41,445 nucleotides of DNA, from positions 1-41,445 of the forward strand of contig DATIPQ010000098.1 of NCBI GenBank assembly GCA_035471785.1, read 5' to 3'. The notes beneath the pieces are model-generated. The model ran no database searches, had not been told where the DNA came from, and saw only the letters and a list, made by a program, of their open reading frames with translations. The stretch is from Acidobacteriota bacterium. GTDB taxonomy: Bacteria; Acidobacteriota; UBA6911; RPQK01; DATIPO01. Within the stretch, counting starts at the first letter, position 1. Each line of letters begins with the position of its first letter. The translations under genes were made by a program, and so were the position numbers. Positions 21,814 to 30,214 of this stretch are shown in pieces.

Positions 21814-23358
21814 ATGGCGAATATTCTAGGGCAGCAGATCGAGATGATCAGCAAGGAAAAGGGCATCGAGGCGGACATCATCCGCGAGGCCATCGAAGAT
21901 GCCATGGTTGCGGCTGCCAAAAAGTACTTCAAGACCACCGAGAACCTGCAAGCCCGCCTTGATCTGGAGACGGGCATGATCGAAGTCTTCGCGGTCAAGG
22001 AGATCGTGGAGGAGGTCGAAGATCCCGACGAGCAGATGTCGCTGCAGGAAGCCCAGGAAATCGACGAATCTTTCGAGGAAGGAGACTTCATCGAGATCCC
22101 CAAGCCGACGCTGGAATTGGGCCGCATCTCGGCGCAAACCGCCAAGCAGGTGATCAACCAGAAGATCAGGGAGGCGGAACGGGAGCAGATTTACGAAGAG
22201 TTCAAGGACAAGATCCACGAGGTGGAAAACGGCGTGGTGCGCCGCCGCGAAGGCCGCGACGTGATCCTGGAGATCGGCCGCAAGCGCGTCGAGGCGCTTT
22301 TGCCCTTCAGCGAACAGTCGCGCATCGAGCAGTACAACCCCGGGGACCGGGTCAGCGTCACCATCATCAAGGTCCACCGCGTCTCCAAAGGGCCCCAGAT
22401 CGTCGTCTCGCGTACCGACCCCTCCCTGCTCATCCGCCTTTTCGAGCGGGAGATCCCCGAGGTCTACGACGGTACGGTGGTCATCAAAAACGCCGTCCGC
22501 GAAGGGGGAGAGCGGGCCAAAGTGGCGGTGGCTTCCAAGGACGACACGGTCGATCCGGTAGGAGCTTGCGTGGGCATGAAAGGGAGCCGCATCAACGCCG
22601 TCATCCGGGAGTTGCGGGGCGAGAAGATCGACATCATCCAGTACTCCGACGATATCGTCGAGTACGCCATCAACGCCCTCAACCCGGCCCGCATTTCCAA
22701 GGTCCTCATCAGCGACCTGGAAGAGAACGTGCTGGAGGTAATCGTCCCCGAGGACCAGCTTTCGCTGGCTATCGGAAAGAAGGGGCAGAACGTGCGCCTG
22801 GCCTCGCGCTTGCTGGGTTGGGAGATCGATATCAAGAGCGCCGAGGAGAAGAAACGCGAGATCCTCAGCCAGATGGAAGAGCAGTTCCCGGAAGAAGAGG
22901 TGGCTCTCTCGATCACCGAGGAACAGCAGGAGATGCTGGAAGAAGCCGGCATCGAAACGGTGGAGGACCTGGTCAAGAGCGGCGCCGGCACGCTGGCCCA
23001 AAAGACCGGCATGGAAGACGATACGGCCCAGGATCTGATCGCCCGCGCCCGGGCTTTTCTGCACGCCCGCGACGAGGAATTCGACGACGAAGACTTGGAA
23101 GACATCGAAGAAGAGTTGACCGCCGAAGATGTTCTGGCCTCGGTCGGGGAAGAGTCCGAAGACGAGGAAGACGAGGAAAATGAGGAAGACGAGGAGCCGG
23201 AGGAGGCCGAATCCGCGGAAGAGAGCGCGGAGGAGGCCGAAAAGGAACTGACGGCTGAAGACGTGCTGGGACCGATCGGCGAAGATGACGAAGAAGACCG
23301 AGAGGAAGAGGAATTAGCCCCTGAAGGCGTCGAGGAAGGCGCCTCAGAGGAGAAATAA
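21814..23358 (+). CDS. nusA: Transcription elongation/termination factor NusA
   Basis: A 514-residue NusA. The N-terminal RNA-polymerase-binding domain covers about 1-125, the S1 domain about 137-200 (VRRREGRDVILEIGRKRVEA), and the tandem KH region has VGACVGMKGSRINAVIREL near 248 and LAIGKKGQNVRLASRLLGWE near 319. A helix-hairpin-helix-like segment lies at about 365-410 (MLEEAGIETVEDLVKSGAG). The last about 90 residues are an unusually long, very acidic tail that contains ELTAEDVL twice. Function by family: pausing, termination and antitermination, in the cytoplasm. Confidence 0.96.
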   Translation: MANILGQQIEMISKEKGIEADIIREAIEDAMVAAAKKYFKTTENLQARLDLETGMIEVFAVKEIVEEVEDPDEQMSLQEAQEIDESFEEGDFIEIPKPTLELGRISAQTAKQVINQKIREAEREQIYEEFKDKIHEVENGVVRRREGRDVILEIGRKRVEALLPFSEQSRIEQYNPGDRVSVTIIKVHRVSKGPQIVVSRTDPSLLIRLFEREIPEVYDGTVVIKNAVREGGERAKVAVASKDDTVDPVGACVGMKGSRINAVIRELRGEKIDIIQYSDDIVEYAINALNPARISKVLISDLEENVLEVIVPEDQLSLAIGKKGQNVRLASRLLGWEIDIKSAEEKKREILSQMEEQFPEEEVALSITEEQQEMLEEAGIETVEDLVKSGAGTLAQKTGMEDDTAQDLIARARAFLHARDEEFDDEDLEDIEEELTAEDVLASVGEESEDEEDEENEEDEEPEEAESAEESAEEAEKELTAEDVLGPIGEDDEEDREEEELAPEGVEEGASEEK

Positions 23359-23415
23359 AGCCGATCTCACCGGATTGGACAAACAAGAGCGGCGAGGAGA
23401 AGTCTTAAAGACGTA

Positions 23416-26292
23416 ATGGCCCAAGACGTGCAAATGGAACAGATTAAGGTCAGCGAACTCGCGTCCGAATTCGACATTCGGGATTCCACCGTGATCTCGG
23501 AGTTGAAGAAGATCGGGGTGTGGGTGCCGTCTGCCGATACGCAGGTAGATCAGGACATTGCCAAGCGCGTCCGGCGGCGCCTGGAAATGCTGGCTGAAAT
23601 CGAACAGGAAAAGAAGAAAAAGACCAAGGCCAAGAAGACGCCCGCCGCCAAGCCGCGCAAGTCCATCAAACAACTGGGCAAAGGCCCCCGCAAGGGTGTG
23701 CGCAAGCCGGTTGAAGAGACGCCTGAGGAGTCCGCCGAGTCGCCGCTGGGCGGCTCGCTCAAGCCGCGCAAAGGCACGTCTCCCGCCTATCGCAGGGTGG
23801 AGAAGCCCGTCACCAAGGACGAGGAGATCGAAGAAGAAGCCCTGGAGGCGGAAGAGGACAAGCAACCCGAAGGTCCGCTTCCGGTCTCTCCTGAACAGGC
23901 CGAGAAGCTGATGACTCCGGAGGCCGCAGCTAAGAAAGCCGAAGCTGAGGAGGAAGAAAAGGCCAAGAAAGAGGCCGGGAAAGAGGATGTCGAGGCCGAA
24001 GAGGCCGACGAAGCTGAAGAAAAGGCCAAAGCTGAAGAAGAGGCCGAAGAGAAGAAGGCCGCCGCCGAAAAGAAGGCTGAAGAAGAGGCTAAGAAGGCCG
24101 AGGAGAAGGAAGCCGCCGAGGAAGAGAAGAAGGCCGAAGAAGAGGCCGCGGCTGAGGCCAAGGAAGCCGAAGAGGCCAAGAAGGCCGAAGAAGCAGAGGA
24201 AGCTGAAGCTAAGGAAGAGGCCAAGAAGGCGGAGGAGAAGGAAGCCGCCGAGGAAGAGAAGAAGGCCGCCGCCGAAAAGAAGGCGGCCGAAGAGGCCGAG
24301 AAGAAAAAGGCCCTCGAGGAAGCCAAGAGGAAAGAGGCCGAGAAGAAAAAGCGGGAAGCGGTCAAGCGCAAGCGCGCCAAGGTCAAGCTCACCGAACTGC
24401 CCAAACCCATTTCGGAACGCGACGTGGGCGAGATCAAGCGTCCCCAGCGCCGCCAGGCCCGCATTTTGGAGCGTCCGCCGGTGCAGCCTAAGCCGCAGCA
24501 GCGGACCCGCGTCAAGAAGCCTCCTCTGGAACGCGAACATCAGGATCTGACCCTTTCCGAAAACCTCTCCGTGAGGGATTTCTCGGAAAAGATCTCGGTC
24601 AAGAGCAAGGACGTCCTGAGAGAACTGATGGGGATGGGCGTGATGGCCACCATCAACCAAACCATCGATCAGGGCATCATGGAGAAGCTCTGCGAGAAAT
24701 TCAACGTGACGCCCACCTTCGTGACCTTCGAAGAGGCCGTCATCGAAGAAACCAAAGTCGAAGACAAACCCGAGAACCTCAAGGAGCGTCCTCCCGTGGT
24801 CACCGTCATGGGTCACGTCGACCACGGCAAGACCTCGCTCCTGGACGCGATTCGCGAGACTCGGGTGGCGGCCGGCGAAGCAGGCGGAATCACCCAGCAC
24901 ATCGGCGCCTATCATGTCGATGTCGCTGGCAAACGCATCGTCTTTCTCGACACCCCCGGCCACGAAGCCTTCACCCTCATGCGCTCCCGCGGAGCCCAGG
25001 CCACCGACTTGGTGGTGTTGGTGGTGGCGGCCGATGACGGCGTCATGCCGCAGACCCGCGAGGCCATCGATCACGCCCGGGCCGCCGATGTTCCCATCCT
25101 GGTGGCCATCAATAAGATCGACAAACCCGACGCCCAGCCCGACCGCGTCAAACAGCAGTTGTCCGACCTGGAACTGGTGGCGGAGGATTGGGGAGGCGAT
25201 ACGGTCATGGTGGAGGTTTCGGCCGTCAAGCAGACCAACCTGGACGAGCTGCTGGAGATGATCTCGCTGGTCTCGGAAGTGCTGGAACTCAAGGCCAACC
25301 CCGACCGCTCAGCCGCCGGCGTCATCTTGGAAGCGAAGATCGACAAGGGCCGCGGCTCGGTGGCGACGGTGCTGGTTCAGAACGGCACTTTGAGCATCGG
25401 CGACAGTTTCATCGCCGGAAAGATCAGCGGCCGTGTGAGGGCCATGTTCGACGACCGCGGCGAAAGCGTGGAGAAGTCGGGTCCGGGAAGCGCCGTAGAA
25501 ATCCTGGGACTACAGGGACTGCCCGAAGCGGGGGACGCCTTCCAGGGCGTGAGCGACGCCTCCAAGGCCCGCCAGGTGGCCGAACACCGACGAGAGAAGC
25601 ATCGCGAGCATGAGCTGAGCCGGGGTCAGCGCCTCAGCCTCGACGACCTCTACTCGAAGATGGAGGCCGGCGAGGTGCGGGAACTGCCCATCGTCCTCAA
25701 GGCCGATGCCCAGGGATCGGTGGAAGTCCTGGCCGACATGCTGACCAAGATCAAGTCCGAGAAGGTCAAGGTCAAGATCATCCACAGCGGTGTGGGGGCC
25801 ATCTCGGAATCGGACGTCCTACTGGCCTCGGCTTCCGACGCCATCGTGATCGGCTTCAATGTGCGTCCCGAACGCTCGGCGGCCGATGCGGCCGAGAAGG
25901 AAGGCGTCGACATCCGCCTGCACACGGTCATCTACGACATCACCGCCGAAATCGAGAAGGCCCTGGTCGGACTGCTCGACCCCACTGTCAAAGAGGTGGC
26001 TTTGGGACGCGCCGAAGTCCGCGAAACCTTTTCGGTGCCGCGCTACGGAGTGGTGGCTGGCAGCATGGTCACCGAAGGAGAGATCCGCCGCAACGCCTCC
26101 GTCCGCCTGCTGCGCGACAACGTGGTGGTGCACGAAGGACGCATCGACTCCTTGCGCCGTTTCAAGGAAGACGTCAACAAAGTACGCAAGGGCTACGAGT
26201 GCGGTATCTCGCTGGAAGGCTACCAGGATGTCAAGGTCAACGACATCATCGAGTGCTTCACCCACGAAGAAACGACGCCCGAACTGCACTAA
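23416..26292 (+). CDS. infB: Translation initiation factor IF-2
   Basis: A 958-residue GTPase that brings initiator tRNA to the 30S subunit. An IF2_N-type domain lies at about 8-55 ([20 protein letters not shown]). A long Lys/Glu/Ala-rich linker covers about 75-325, probably helical, with internal repetition. A second IF2_N domain is near 380-435. The G domain has G1 GHVDHGKT at 466-473, G3 DTPGHE from 512 and G4 NKID from 566. Domains II-IV follow to the end. It is in its usual place after nusA, but no ylxR or L7Ae-like gene stands between them. Confidence 0.97.
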   Translation: MAQDVQMEQIKVSELASEFDIRDSTVISELKKIGVWVPSADTQVDQDIAKRVRRRLEMLAEIEQEKKKKTKAKKTPAAKPRKSIKQLGKGPRKGVRKPVEETPEESAESPLGGSLKPRKGTSPAYRRVEKPVTKDEEIEEEALEAEEDKQPEGPLPVSPEQAEKLMTPEAAAKKAEAEEEEKAKKEAGKEDVEAEEADEAEEKAKAEEEAEEKKAAAEKKAEEEAKKAEEKEAAEEEKKAEEEAAAEAKEAEEAKKAEEAEEAEAKEEAKKAEEKEAAEEEKKAAAEKKAAEEAEKKKALEEAKRKEAEKKKREAVKRKRAKVKLTELPKPISERDVGEIKRPQRRQARILERPPVQPKPQQRTRVKKPPLEREHQDLTLSENLSVRDFSEKISVKSKDVLRELMGMGVMATINQTIDQGIMEKLCEKFNVTPTFVTFEEAVIEETKVEDKPENLKERPPVVTVMGHVDHGKTSLLDAIRETRVAAGEAGGITQHIGAYHVDVAGKRIVFLDTPGHEAFTLMRSRGAQATDLVVLVVAADDGVMPQTREAIDHARAADVPILVAINKIDKPDAQPDRVKQQLSDLELVAEDWGGDTVMVEVSAVKQTNLDELLEMISLVSEVLELKANPDRSAAGVILEAKIDKGRGSVATVLVQNGTLSIGDSFIAGKISGRVRAMFDDRGESVEKSGPGSAVEILGLQGLPEAGDAFQGVSDASKARQVAEHRREKHREHELSRGQRLSLDDLYSKMEAGEVRELPIVLKADAQGSVEVLADMLTKIKSEKVKVKIIHSGVGAISESDVLLASASDAIVIGFNVRPERSAADAAEKEGVDIRLHTVIYDITAEIEKALVGLLDPTVKEVALGRAEVRETFSVPRYGVVAGSMVTEGEIRRNASVRLLRDNVVVHEGRIDSLRRFKEDVNKVRKGYECGISLEGYQDVKVNDIIECFTHEETTPELH

Positions 26293-26297
26293 ATCGA

Positions 26298-26326
26298 CCG
26301 CCGTCCGCCAGCGCCGCGGACGGCGG
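26298..26326 (+). repeat. Strong hairpin between infB and ylxP
   Basis: CCGCCGTCCG (26298-26307) and CGGACGGCGG (26317-26326) form a 10-bp GC-only stem with a 9-base loop, starting 6 bases after the infB stop. No T-tract follows, so an mRNA-stabilising or processing structure is likelier than a terminator. Confidence 0.55.
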
Positions 26327-26341
26327 CATTAAGAACTGTTC

Positions 26342-26632
26342 ATGCCCATCGTCTTCTGTTCCATCGAGCTTTACCTGCCCTTCTGCCACTCCCTCAAGGA
26401 GAAGCGCAACGTCCTGCGCAAGGCGGTCGAGAGGTCGCGCCAGCGTTCCAGCTTCTCCATCGCCGAGATCGGCCATCAGGATCTCTGGCAGCGGGCCCGT
26501 CTGGGAGCCGTCTCCATCGGCCCCGACCAAAGAAAGCTGGAAGCCATGGCCGAGAAGGTAGTGCGCGATATCGAGACGGTGGTGGGGATGGACGCTACCC
26601 GCTACGAAATCGAAATCATCGACTACGAATAG
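26342..26632 (+). CDS. ylxP: YlxP-like DUF503 protein
   Basis: A 96-residue DUF503 protein. Signatures are CSIELYLPFCHSLKEKRNVL, the helix following it, SIAEIGHQDLWQRARLGAVS, and the final strand YEIEIIDYE. DUF503 proteins commonly lie between infB and rbfA in bacterial operons. Their role is unsettled, though a link to ribosome function is suspected. No strong Shine-Dalgarno is seen before the ATG. rbfA would be expected next but is not there. Confidence 0.88.
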   Translation: MPIVFCSIELYLPFCHSLKEKRNVLRKAVERSRQRSSFSIAEIGHQDLWQRARLGAVSIGPDQRKLEAMAEKVVRDIETVVGMDATRYEIEIIDYE

Positions 26633-26765
26633 CGAGCAGCCTCATACCGCAGAGAGCAATGGGCCTTCACTGCGGTCCCTGAAACTTGACGTGTGTGTGA
26701 ACTTGTTGGCCACCTAGTGGCCTTACTGACAAGCCGCTAGCTGCCGCTATCGGGGGCGACCGTTC
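26633..26765. other. Gap where rbfA would be expected
   Basis: These 133 bases between ylxP and nrnA contain no rbfA-like frame on either strand. A small hairpin is present: GGCCAC (26708-26713), CTA, GTGGCC (26717-26722). Nothing else is recognised. Confidence 0.5.
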
Positions 26766-27758
26766 ATGGACTCTCACAAGATAGCCGAATTTCTCCGCTC
26801 GGCGACCCGTTTGGCTGTGGTATCCCATCAGGGGCCGGACGGCGACTCCATCGGATCTTCGCTGGCCCTGGCTCATGGGCTGCGGGGGCTGGGCAAGCAA
26901 GTCGACGTCCTCAGCGCCGAGCCGGTTCCGCCGGTCTTGGCATTTCTGCCCGGAGTCGCCGACATCCTGCAGCGCCGCAGCGTGGAAGGGGACTACCAGG
27001 GAATCGTCATTCTGGAGTGCAGCGACTTCCAGCGGACCGGTCTTTCGGGCTTGGAGGAGCATTTCACCATCAACATCGACCATCATCCCGGCGGCGCGGG
27101 TTTTGCCGATCTCAATTGGGTCGACGAGACGGCTTCGGCGGTGGGAATGCTGGTGGACGACCTGTTGCTGCGGCTGGGAGCGCCCCTCGACGCCGACATC
27201 GCGACCTGCCTCTATCTGGCGGTGCTGACCGATACCGGTTCCTTTCAGTTCTCCAATACCGATGCCTCCACCTTCCAAGCCGCGGCCCGCTGGGTAAGCG
27301 CCGGAGCCGACCCGGGAGCCATTGCTCATCAGGTCTACCGGCGACAACCCGAGGCCCGGCTGCGCTTGCTGGGGACAGCTCTGGGACGGATGCAAACCGA
27401 CCGCCAGAAAGGACTGGCCTGGATCGAACTGCGCCGGCCTCACCTGCAGGGGGCGGCGGCCGATATCGAGCACACCGAAGGCCTGGTCAACTATCCGCTC
27501 TCTCTCGAAGGCATCCGGGCCTCAGTGGTGCTGCGGGAAGATTCCCGAGGCCATTGCCGCGTCTCGCTGCGCTCCAAGGGAGAAATCGACGTGGGCGGAT
27601 TGGCCCGGCGGATGGGCGGAGGAGGCCACCTCAACGCCGCCGGCATGACTCTGCAGGGCGACTGGTCAGAGATCCGCAGCCGGGTGTTGAGGGAACTGGG
27701 CGATCTGATAGAGGCCGGGCGAGGTCAAGCGGGGACGGAAGAGGTCGGAAATGGGTAG
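26766..27758 (+). CDS. nrnA: DHH-family oligoribonuclease/pAp phosphatase (NrnA-like)
   Basis: A 330-residue DHH/DHHA1 phosphoesterase that degrades short RNA oligomers and may dephosphorylate pAp. Metal-binding motifs are VSHQGPDGDSIGSSLALAH near 20-38, ECSDFQRTG near 88, IDHHPGG near 103 and LTDTGSFQFSNTD near 155. The DHHA1 substrate-binding motif is MGGGGHLNAAGMTL near 283-296. The gene overlaps truB by 8 bases. The position between ylxP and truB is the usual one, apart from the missing rbfA. Confidence 0.92.
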   Translation: MDSHKIAEFLRSATRLAVVSHQGPDGDSIGSSLALAHGLRGLGKQVDVLSAEPVPPVLAFLPGVADILQRRSVEGDYQGIVILECSDFQRTGLSGLEEHFTINIDHHPGGAGFADLNWVDETASAVGMLVDDLLLRLGAPLDADIATCLYLAVLTDTGSFQFSNTDASTFQAAARWVSAGADPGAIAHQVYRRQPEARLRLLGTALGRMQTDRQKGLAWIELRRPHLQGAAADIEHTEGLVNYPLSLEGIRASVVLREDSRGHCRVSLRSKGEIDVGGLARRMGGGGHLNAAGMTLQGDWSEIRSRVLRELGDLIEAGRGQAGTEEVGNG

Positions 27759-28638
27759 GCGGCGCAAATACGAACGCAGCGACATCAACGGCGTCCTGGT
27801 CATCAACAAGCCCGCCGGTCCCACCTCCCACGACATGGTTGCGCTGGTGCGGCGCTGCTTGAAGGCCAAGGCGGGACATGCGGGTACGCTGGATCCGCAG
27901 GCCTCAGGGGTACTGGTGCTGGTGCTGGGCCAGGCCACCCGGCTGGCCCGCTATCTGCAAGGCCATGACAAGCAATACCGGGCCGTCATCCGACTGGGAC
28001 GCGCCACCGATACCTACGACGCCGAAGGACGCGTCACCGACGAGCATTCCGTACCCGAGCTGAGCCGGCAGCAGGTGGAAGAGGTCCTGCAGGCTTTTCG
28101 CGGACCGATTCAACAGCGCACTCCCCTCTACTCGGCGGTCAAAGTCAAGGGGAAGAAACTCTACGAGTACGCCCGCAAGGGCCAGCAAGCCGAACGTCCG
28201 CTGCGGAGCGTCACCATCAGCCGTCTCCAACTGCTGGAGCGCGAGGACTCGGCCTGGACCTTGCTGATCGACTGCACTTCAGGGACCTACGTGCGCAGCC
28301 TGGCCCACGACATGGGCCGCCGGCTGGGTTGCGGCGCCCACCTGGAAAGTCTGGTCCGGACCCGTTCGGGTCCCTTCCAGATAGCCCAGGCCATCGCTCC
28401 CCAGGAGGTGGAAGCGCGATGGCAGGAGGTCCTCGTTCCGATGGAGAAAATGTTGCCGGAACTGCCTCGTATCGACGTGGATCCTTCTGCAGCGAAGCGG
28501 GTCCTCAACGGGGCGGCCTTGATGATCCCCGACCCGGCGCGCGGCCAGTGCCGCCTCTTCTGCCAAGGCCGCCTGCTGGCTATCGCCGCTTCGGACGGCC
28601 TGTCAGTGCAGCCTAAGATCGTCTTTCAGCAATCCTAG
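27751..28638 (+). CDS. truB: tRNA pseudouridine(55) synthase TruB
   Basis: A 295-residue TruB. It isomerises U55 in the T loop of tRNAs. Catalytic Asp48 lies in HAGTLDPQASGVLVLVLG. Other family stretches are GVLVINKPAGPTSHD at the start, the RNA-binding motif TPLYSAVKVKGKKLYEYAR, and CTSGTYVRSLAHDMGRRLG. The C-terminal part (after about 240) resembles a short PUA-like domain. It overlaps the end of nrnA and is the last gene of the operon; rpsO and ribF are not next to it. Confidence 0.95.
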   Translation: MGRRRKYERSDINGVLVINKPAGPTSHDMVALVRRCLKAKAGHAGTLDPQASGVLVLVLGQATRLARYLQGHDKQYRAVIRLGRATDTYDAEGRVTDEHSVPELSRQQVEEVLQAFRGPIQQRTPLYSAVKVKGKKLYEYARKGQQAERPLRSVTISRLQLLEREDSAWTLLIDCTSGTYVRSLAHDMGRRLGCGAHLESLVRTRSGPFQIAQAIAPQEVEARWQEVLVPMEKMLPELPRIDVDPSAAKRVLNGAALMIPDPARGQCRLFCQGRLLAIAASDGLSVQPKIVFQQS

Positions 28639-28682
28639 GCGGCGGACCCATTGCCCGCTCGATGGCCAAGTGCAAGATTCGC

Positions 28683-28688
28683 TATAAT
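28683..28688 (+). promoter_or_regulatory. -10 box TATAAT upstream of the bacilliredoxin gene
   Basis: A perfect TATAAT (in gctataatag) lies 99 bases before the ATG at 28788. No good -35 is found at 16-18 bp. The leader between contains a short unlikely reading frame from 28724. AAGGAG at 28774-28779 is the ribosome-binding site. Confidence 0.45.
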
Positions 28689-28787
28689 AGTGAACTTCAC
28701 CAGAATAAAGAGAGAAAATCCAAATGGCGGAGCCAAGAGCCCGCCCTCGAACATTCGAGATTCTACAGAGCTTAAGGAGCAAGCCCA

Positions 28788-29537
28788 ATGTACGACGAGA
28801 ACATGATCAGACCCATGCGGGAAGAGATGACCGGCGCTGGTTTCAGCGAAGCCCGGACGGCAGATGAAGTCGACAAGATCATGTCTGAAAAGGGCACTAC
28901 CCTCTTCTTCATCAATTCGGTATGCGGTTGCGCCGCCGGCGTGGCCCGTCCCGGCGTGGTGGCCTCACTGAAAAGCGACGTCCTGCCCGACCGGCTGGTG
29001 ACCAGCTTCGCCGGCAACGACGTCGACGCCGTCAACCGCGCCCGCCAGCACTTCGCCGGATATCCGCCTTCTTCACCCTCGGCCGCCGTCATCCGTGACG
29101 GGCAAGTCGTCCACATGGTGGAACGTCATCATATCGAGGGGCAATCGGCTGAAAACGTGGCCAAGGTTCTGCAAAGCGCCTATCAGAAATTCTGCGGCGA
29201 GGCGGTTGACGAAGCGGCTGAAATCTACGACCCCTTGGCGGCACTCGAGATCTCCCAGGAGGAGGCCAAGCAGCGTTTGGCCGACAATGGCGAAGTTGCC
29301 GTGCTGGACGTACGCGAGCCCTGGGAGATGGAAAACGGAAAGATCGATGGCGCCATCGCCGTTGACCGGGCCAAGGCTCAGGAGATCATCCAGGATTGGC
29401 CGCGCGACCGTGAGATCATCGTCTACTGCCAGCACGGCCAGCGCAGCGTTCAGGCCGCCCAGTTCTTCCAAAACTACGGCTTCGAGAACATCAAGAGCCT
29501 GCAAGGCGGTTACGCCGCCTGGAGCGAAAGCCAGTAG
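28788..29537 (+). CDS. Bacilliredoxin (BrxA/BrxB)-rhodanese fusion protein
   Basis: A 249-residue two-domain protein. Residues 1-140 are a BrxA/BrxB (YphP/YqiW, DUF1094) thioredoxin-fold domain: MYDENMIRPMREEMTGAGF, the redox motif Cys46-Gly-Cys48 in FFINSVCGCAAG, and PPSSPSAAVIRDGQVVHMVE. Residues about 150-249 are a rhodanese domain: VAVLDVREPWEMENGKIDGA and the active-site loop YCQHGQRS with Cys214, then LQGGYAAW. Bacilliredoxins reduce mixed disulfides between proteins and bacillithiol; rhodaneses move sulfane sulfur. The fusion suggests a combined role in low-molecular-weight-thiol or persulfide chemistry, which is inference. No bacillithiol synthesis genes are visible here. Confidence 0.88.
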   Translation: MYDENMIRPMREEMTGAGFSEARTADEVDKIMSEKGTTLFFINSVCGCAAGVARPGVVASLKSDVLPDRLVTSFAGNDVDAVNRARQHFAGYPPSSPSAAVIRDGQVVHMVERHHIEGQSAENVAKVLQSAYQKFCGEAVDEAAEIYDPLAALEISQEEAKQRLADNGEVAVLDVREPWEMENGKIDGAIAVDRAKAQEIIQDWPRDREIIVYCQHGQRSVQAAQFFQNYGFENIKSLQGGYAAWSESQ

Positions 29538-29611
29538 GGTTGAAAACAATCTCTGGCGCTCCCTGGGCCCGGCTCCTGGAGCGCCCCATCTCAGCTTCGA
29601 AGGCAACCGAC

Positions 29612-30115
29612 ATGGACCTCAATCTCTTCAAGGATCTTCCCGACCAGTCCCGCCTCTGGATCATGGGCTTCAGCCGTCCGCTCGGCGAGAGAGGACGTCA
29701 AGCCGTTTCAGCCCAGCTCGAGAGCTTCCTGCCCACCTGGAACGCCCACCAAATTCCGGTCACGGGCGCCTTTACCTTGGTGGAAGACCGCTTCGCCGTT
29801 GTGGCCGGGGACGCCGCCGACGGCCTTTCGGGCTGTTCGATGGACAGTTGCATGGCCAACTTCAAGCAGCTCAAAAGAGCCGGCTACGATGCCCTCAACC
29901 GGGCTCTGGTCTTTTACCGTTTGGCGGACGGCTCCATCCAGGCCGCCGATCGCCTGACTTTCGTCAAAAAAGCGGAAAGCGGGGAGATCGACGACACCAC
30001 CCGCGTCTTCGACACCACTCTGCAAACGCTGGGAGAATTGCGGAGGGCAAAGGGATTCGAAAAGCCGCTGGCGGACTCATGGCACGCCCGCCTGCTGCCG
30101 GCCCGCTCCGTCTAG
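29612..30115 (+). CDS. Conserved protein of unknown function with SGCSMDS motif
   Basis: A 167-residue cytoplasmic protein. It resembles a family, common in Bacteroidota, often labelled ABC transporter ATPase although no ATPase motifs are present: LPDQSRLWIMGFSRPLGER at the start, FLPTWNAHQIPVTGAF, then FAVVAGDAADGLSGCSMDSC with a conserved cysteine. No membrane segments are seen. GAAGG lies about 8 bases before the ATG. It follows the bacilliredoxin-rhodanese gene by 74 bases and may be co-transcribed. The cysteine motif beside a thiol-redox gene is suggestive only. Confidence 0.65.
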   Translation: MDLNLFKDLPDQSRLWIMGFSRPLGERGRQAVSAQLESFLPTWNAHQIPVTGAFTLVEDRFAVVAGDAADGLSGCSMDSCMANFKQLKRAGYDALNRALVFYRLADGSIQAADRLTFVKKAESGEIDDTTRVFDTTLQTLGELRRAKGFEKPLADSWHARLLPARSV

Positions 30116-30214
30116 CGGAGAGGCAGTTTGAGGCCTGTCATCCTTTTCTCATAGCAAGAATCAACAAATTTCGGTGAGGGTGATCCCTCTCTCGCATCGT
30201 TTACGCATTTTGAG

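Noticed and set aside
21826-23064. 412-residue minus-strand frame opposite nusA
   Set aside because: Antisense shadow; NusA on the plus strand has all its S1 and KH motifs and this frame shows no known domain.
23344-25074. 576-residue open frame on the minus strand opposite infB
   Set aside because: It is a shadow of the Lys/Glu/Ala-rich IF-2 linker, giving a low-complexity Leu/Phe/Gly protein. The plus-strand IF-2 domains are unmistakable.
28724-28870. Short upstream reading frame before the bacilliredoxin gene
   Set aside because: It has no ribosome-binding site, overlaps the main start out of frame, and encodes an Arg-rich shadow peptide.
29095-30177. 360-residue plus-strand frame over the rhodanese and its neighbour
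   Set aside because: It is an out-of-frame shadow rich in Arg and Ser; the two genes in the other frame carry clear domains.
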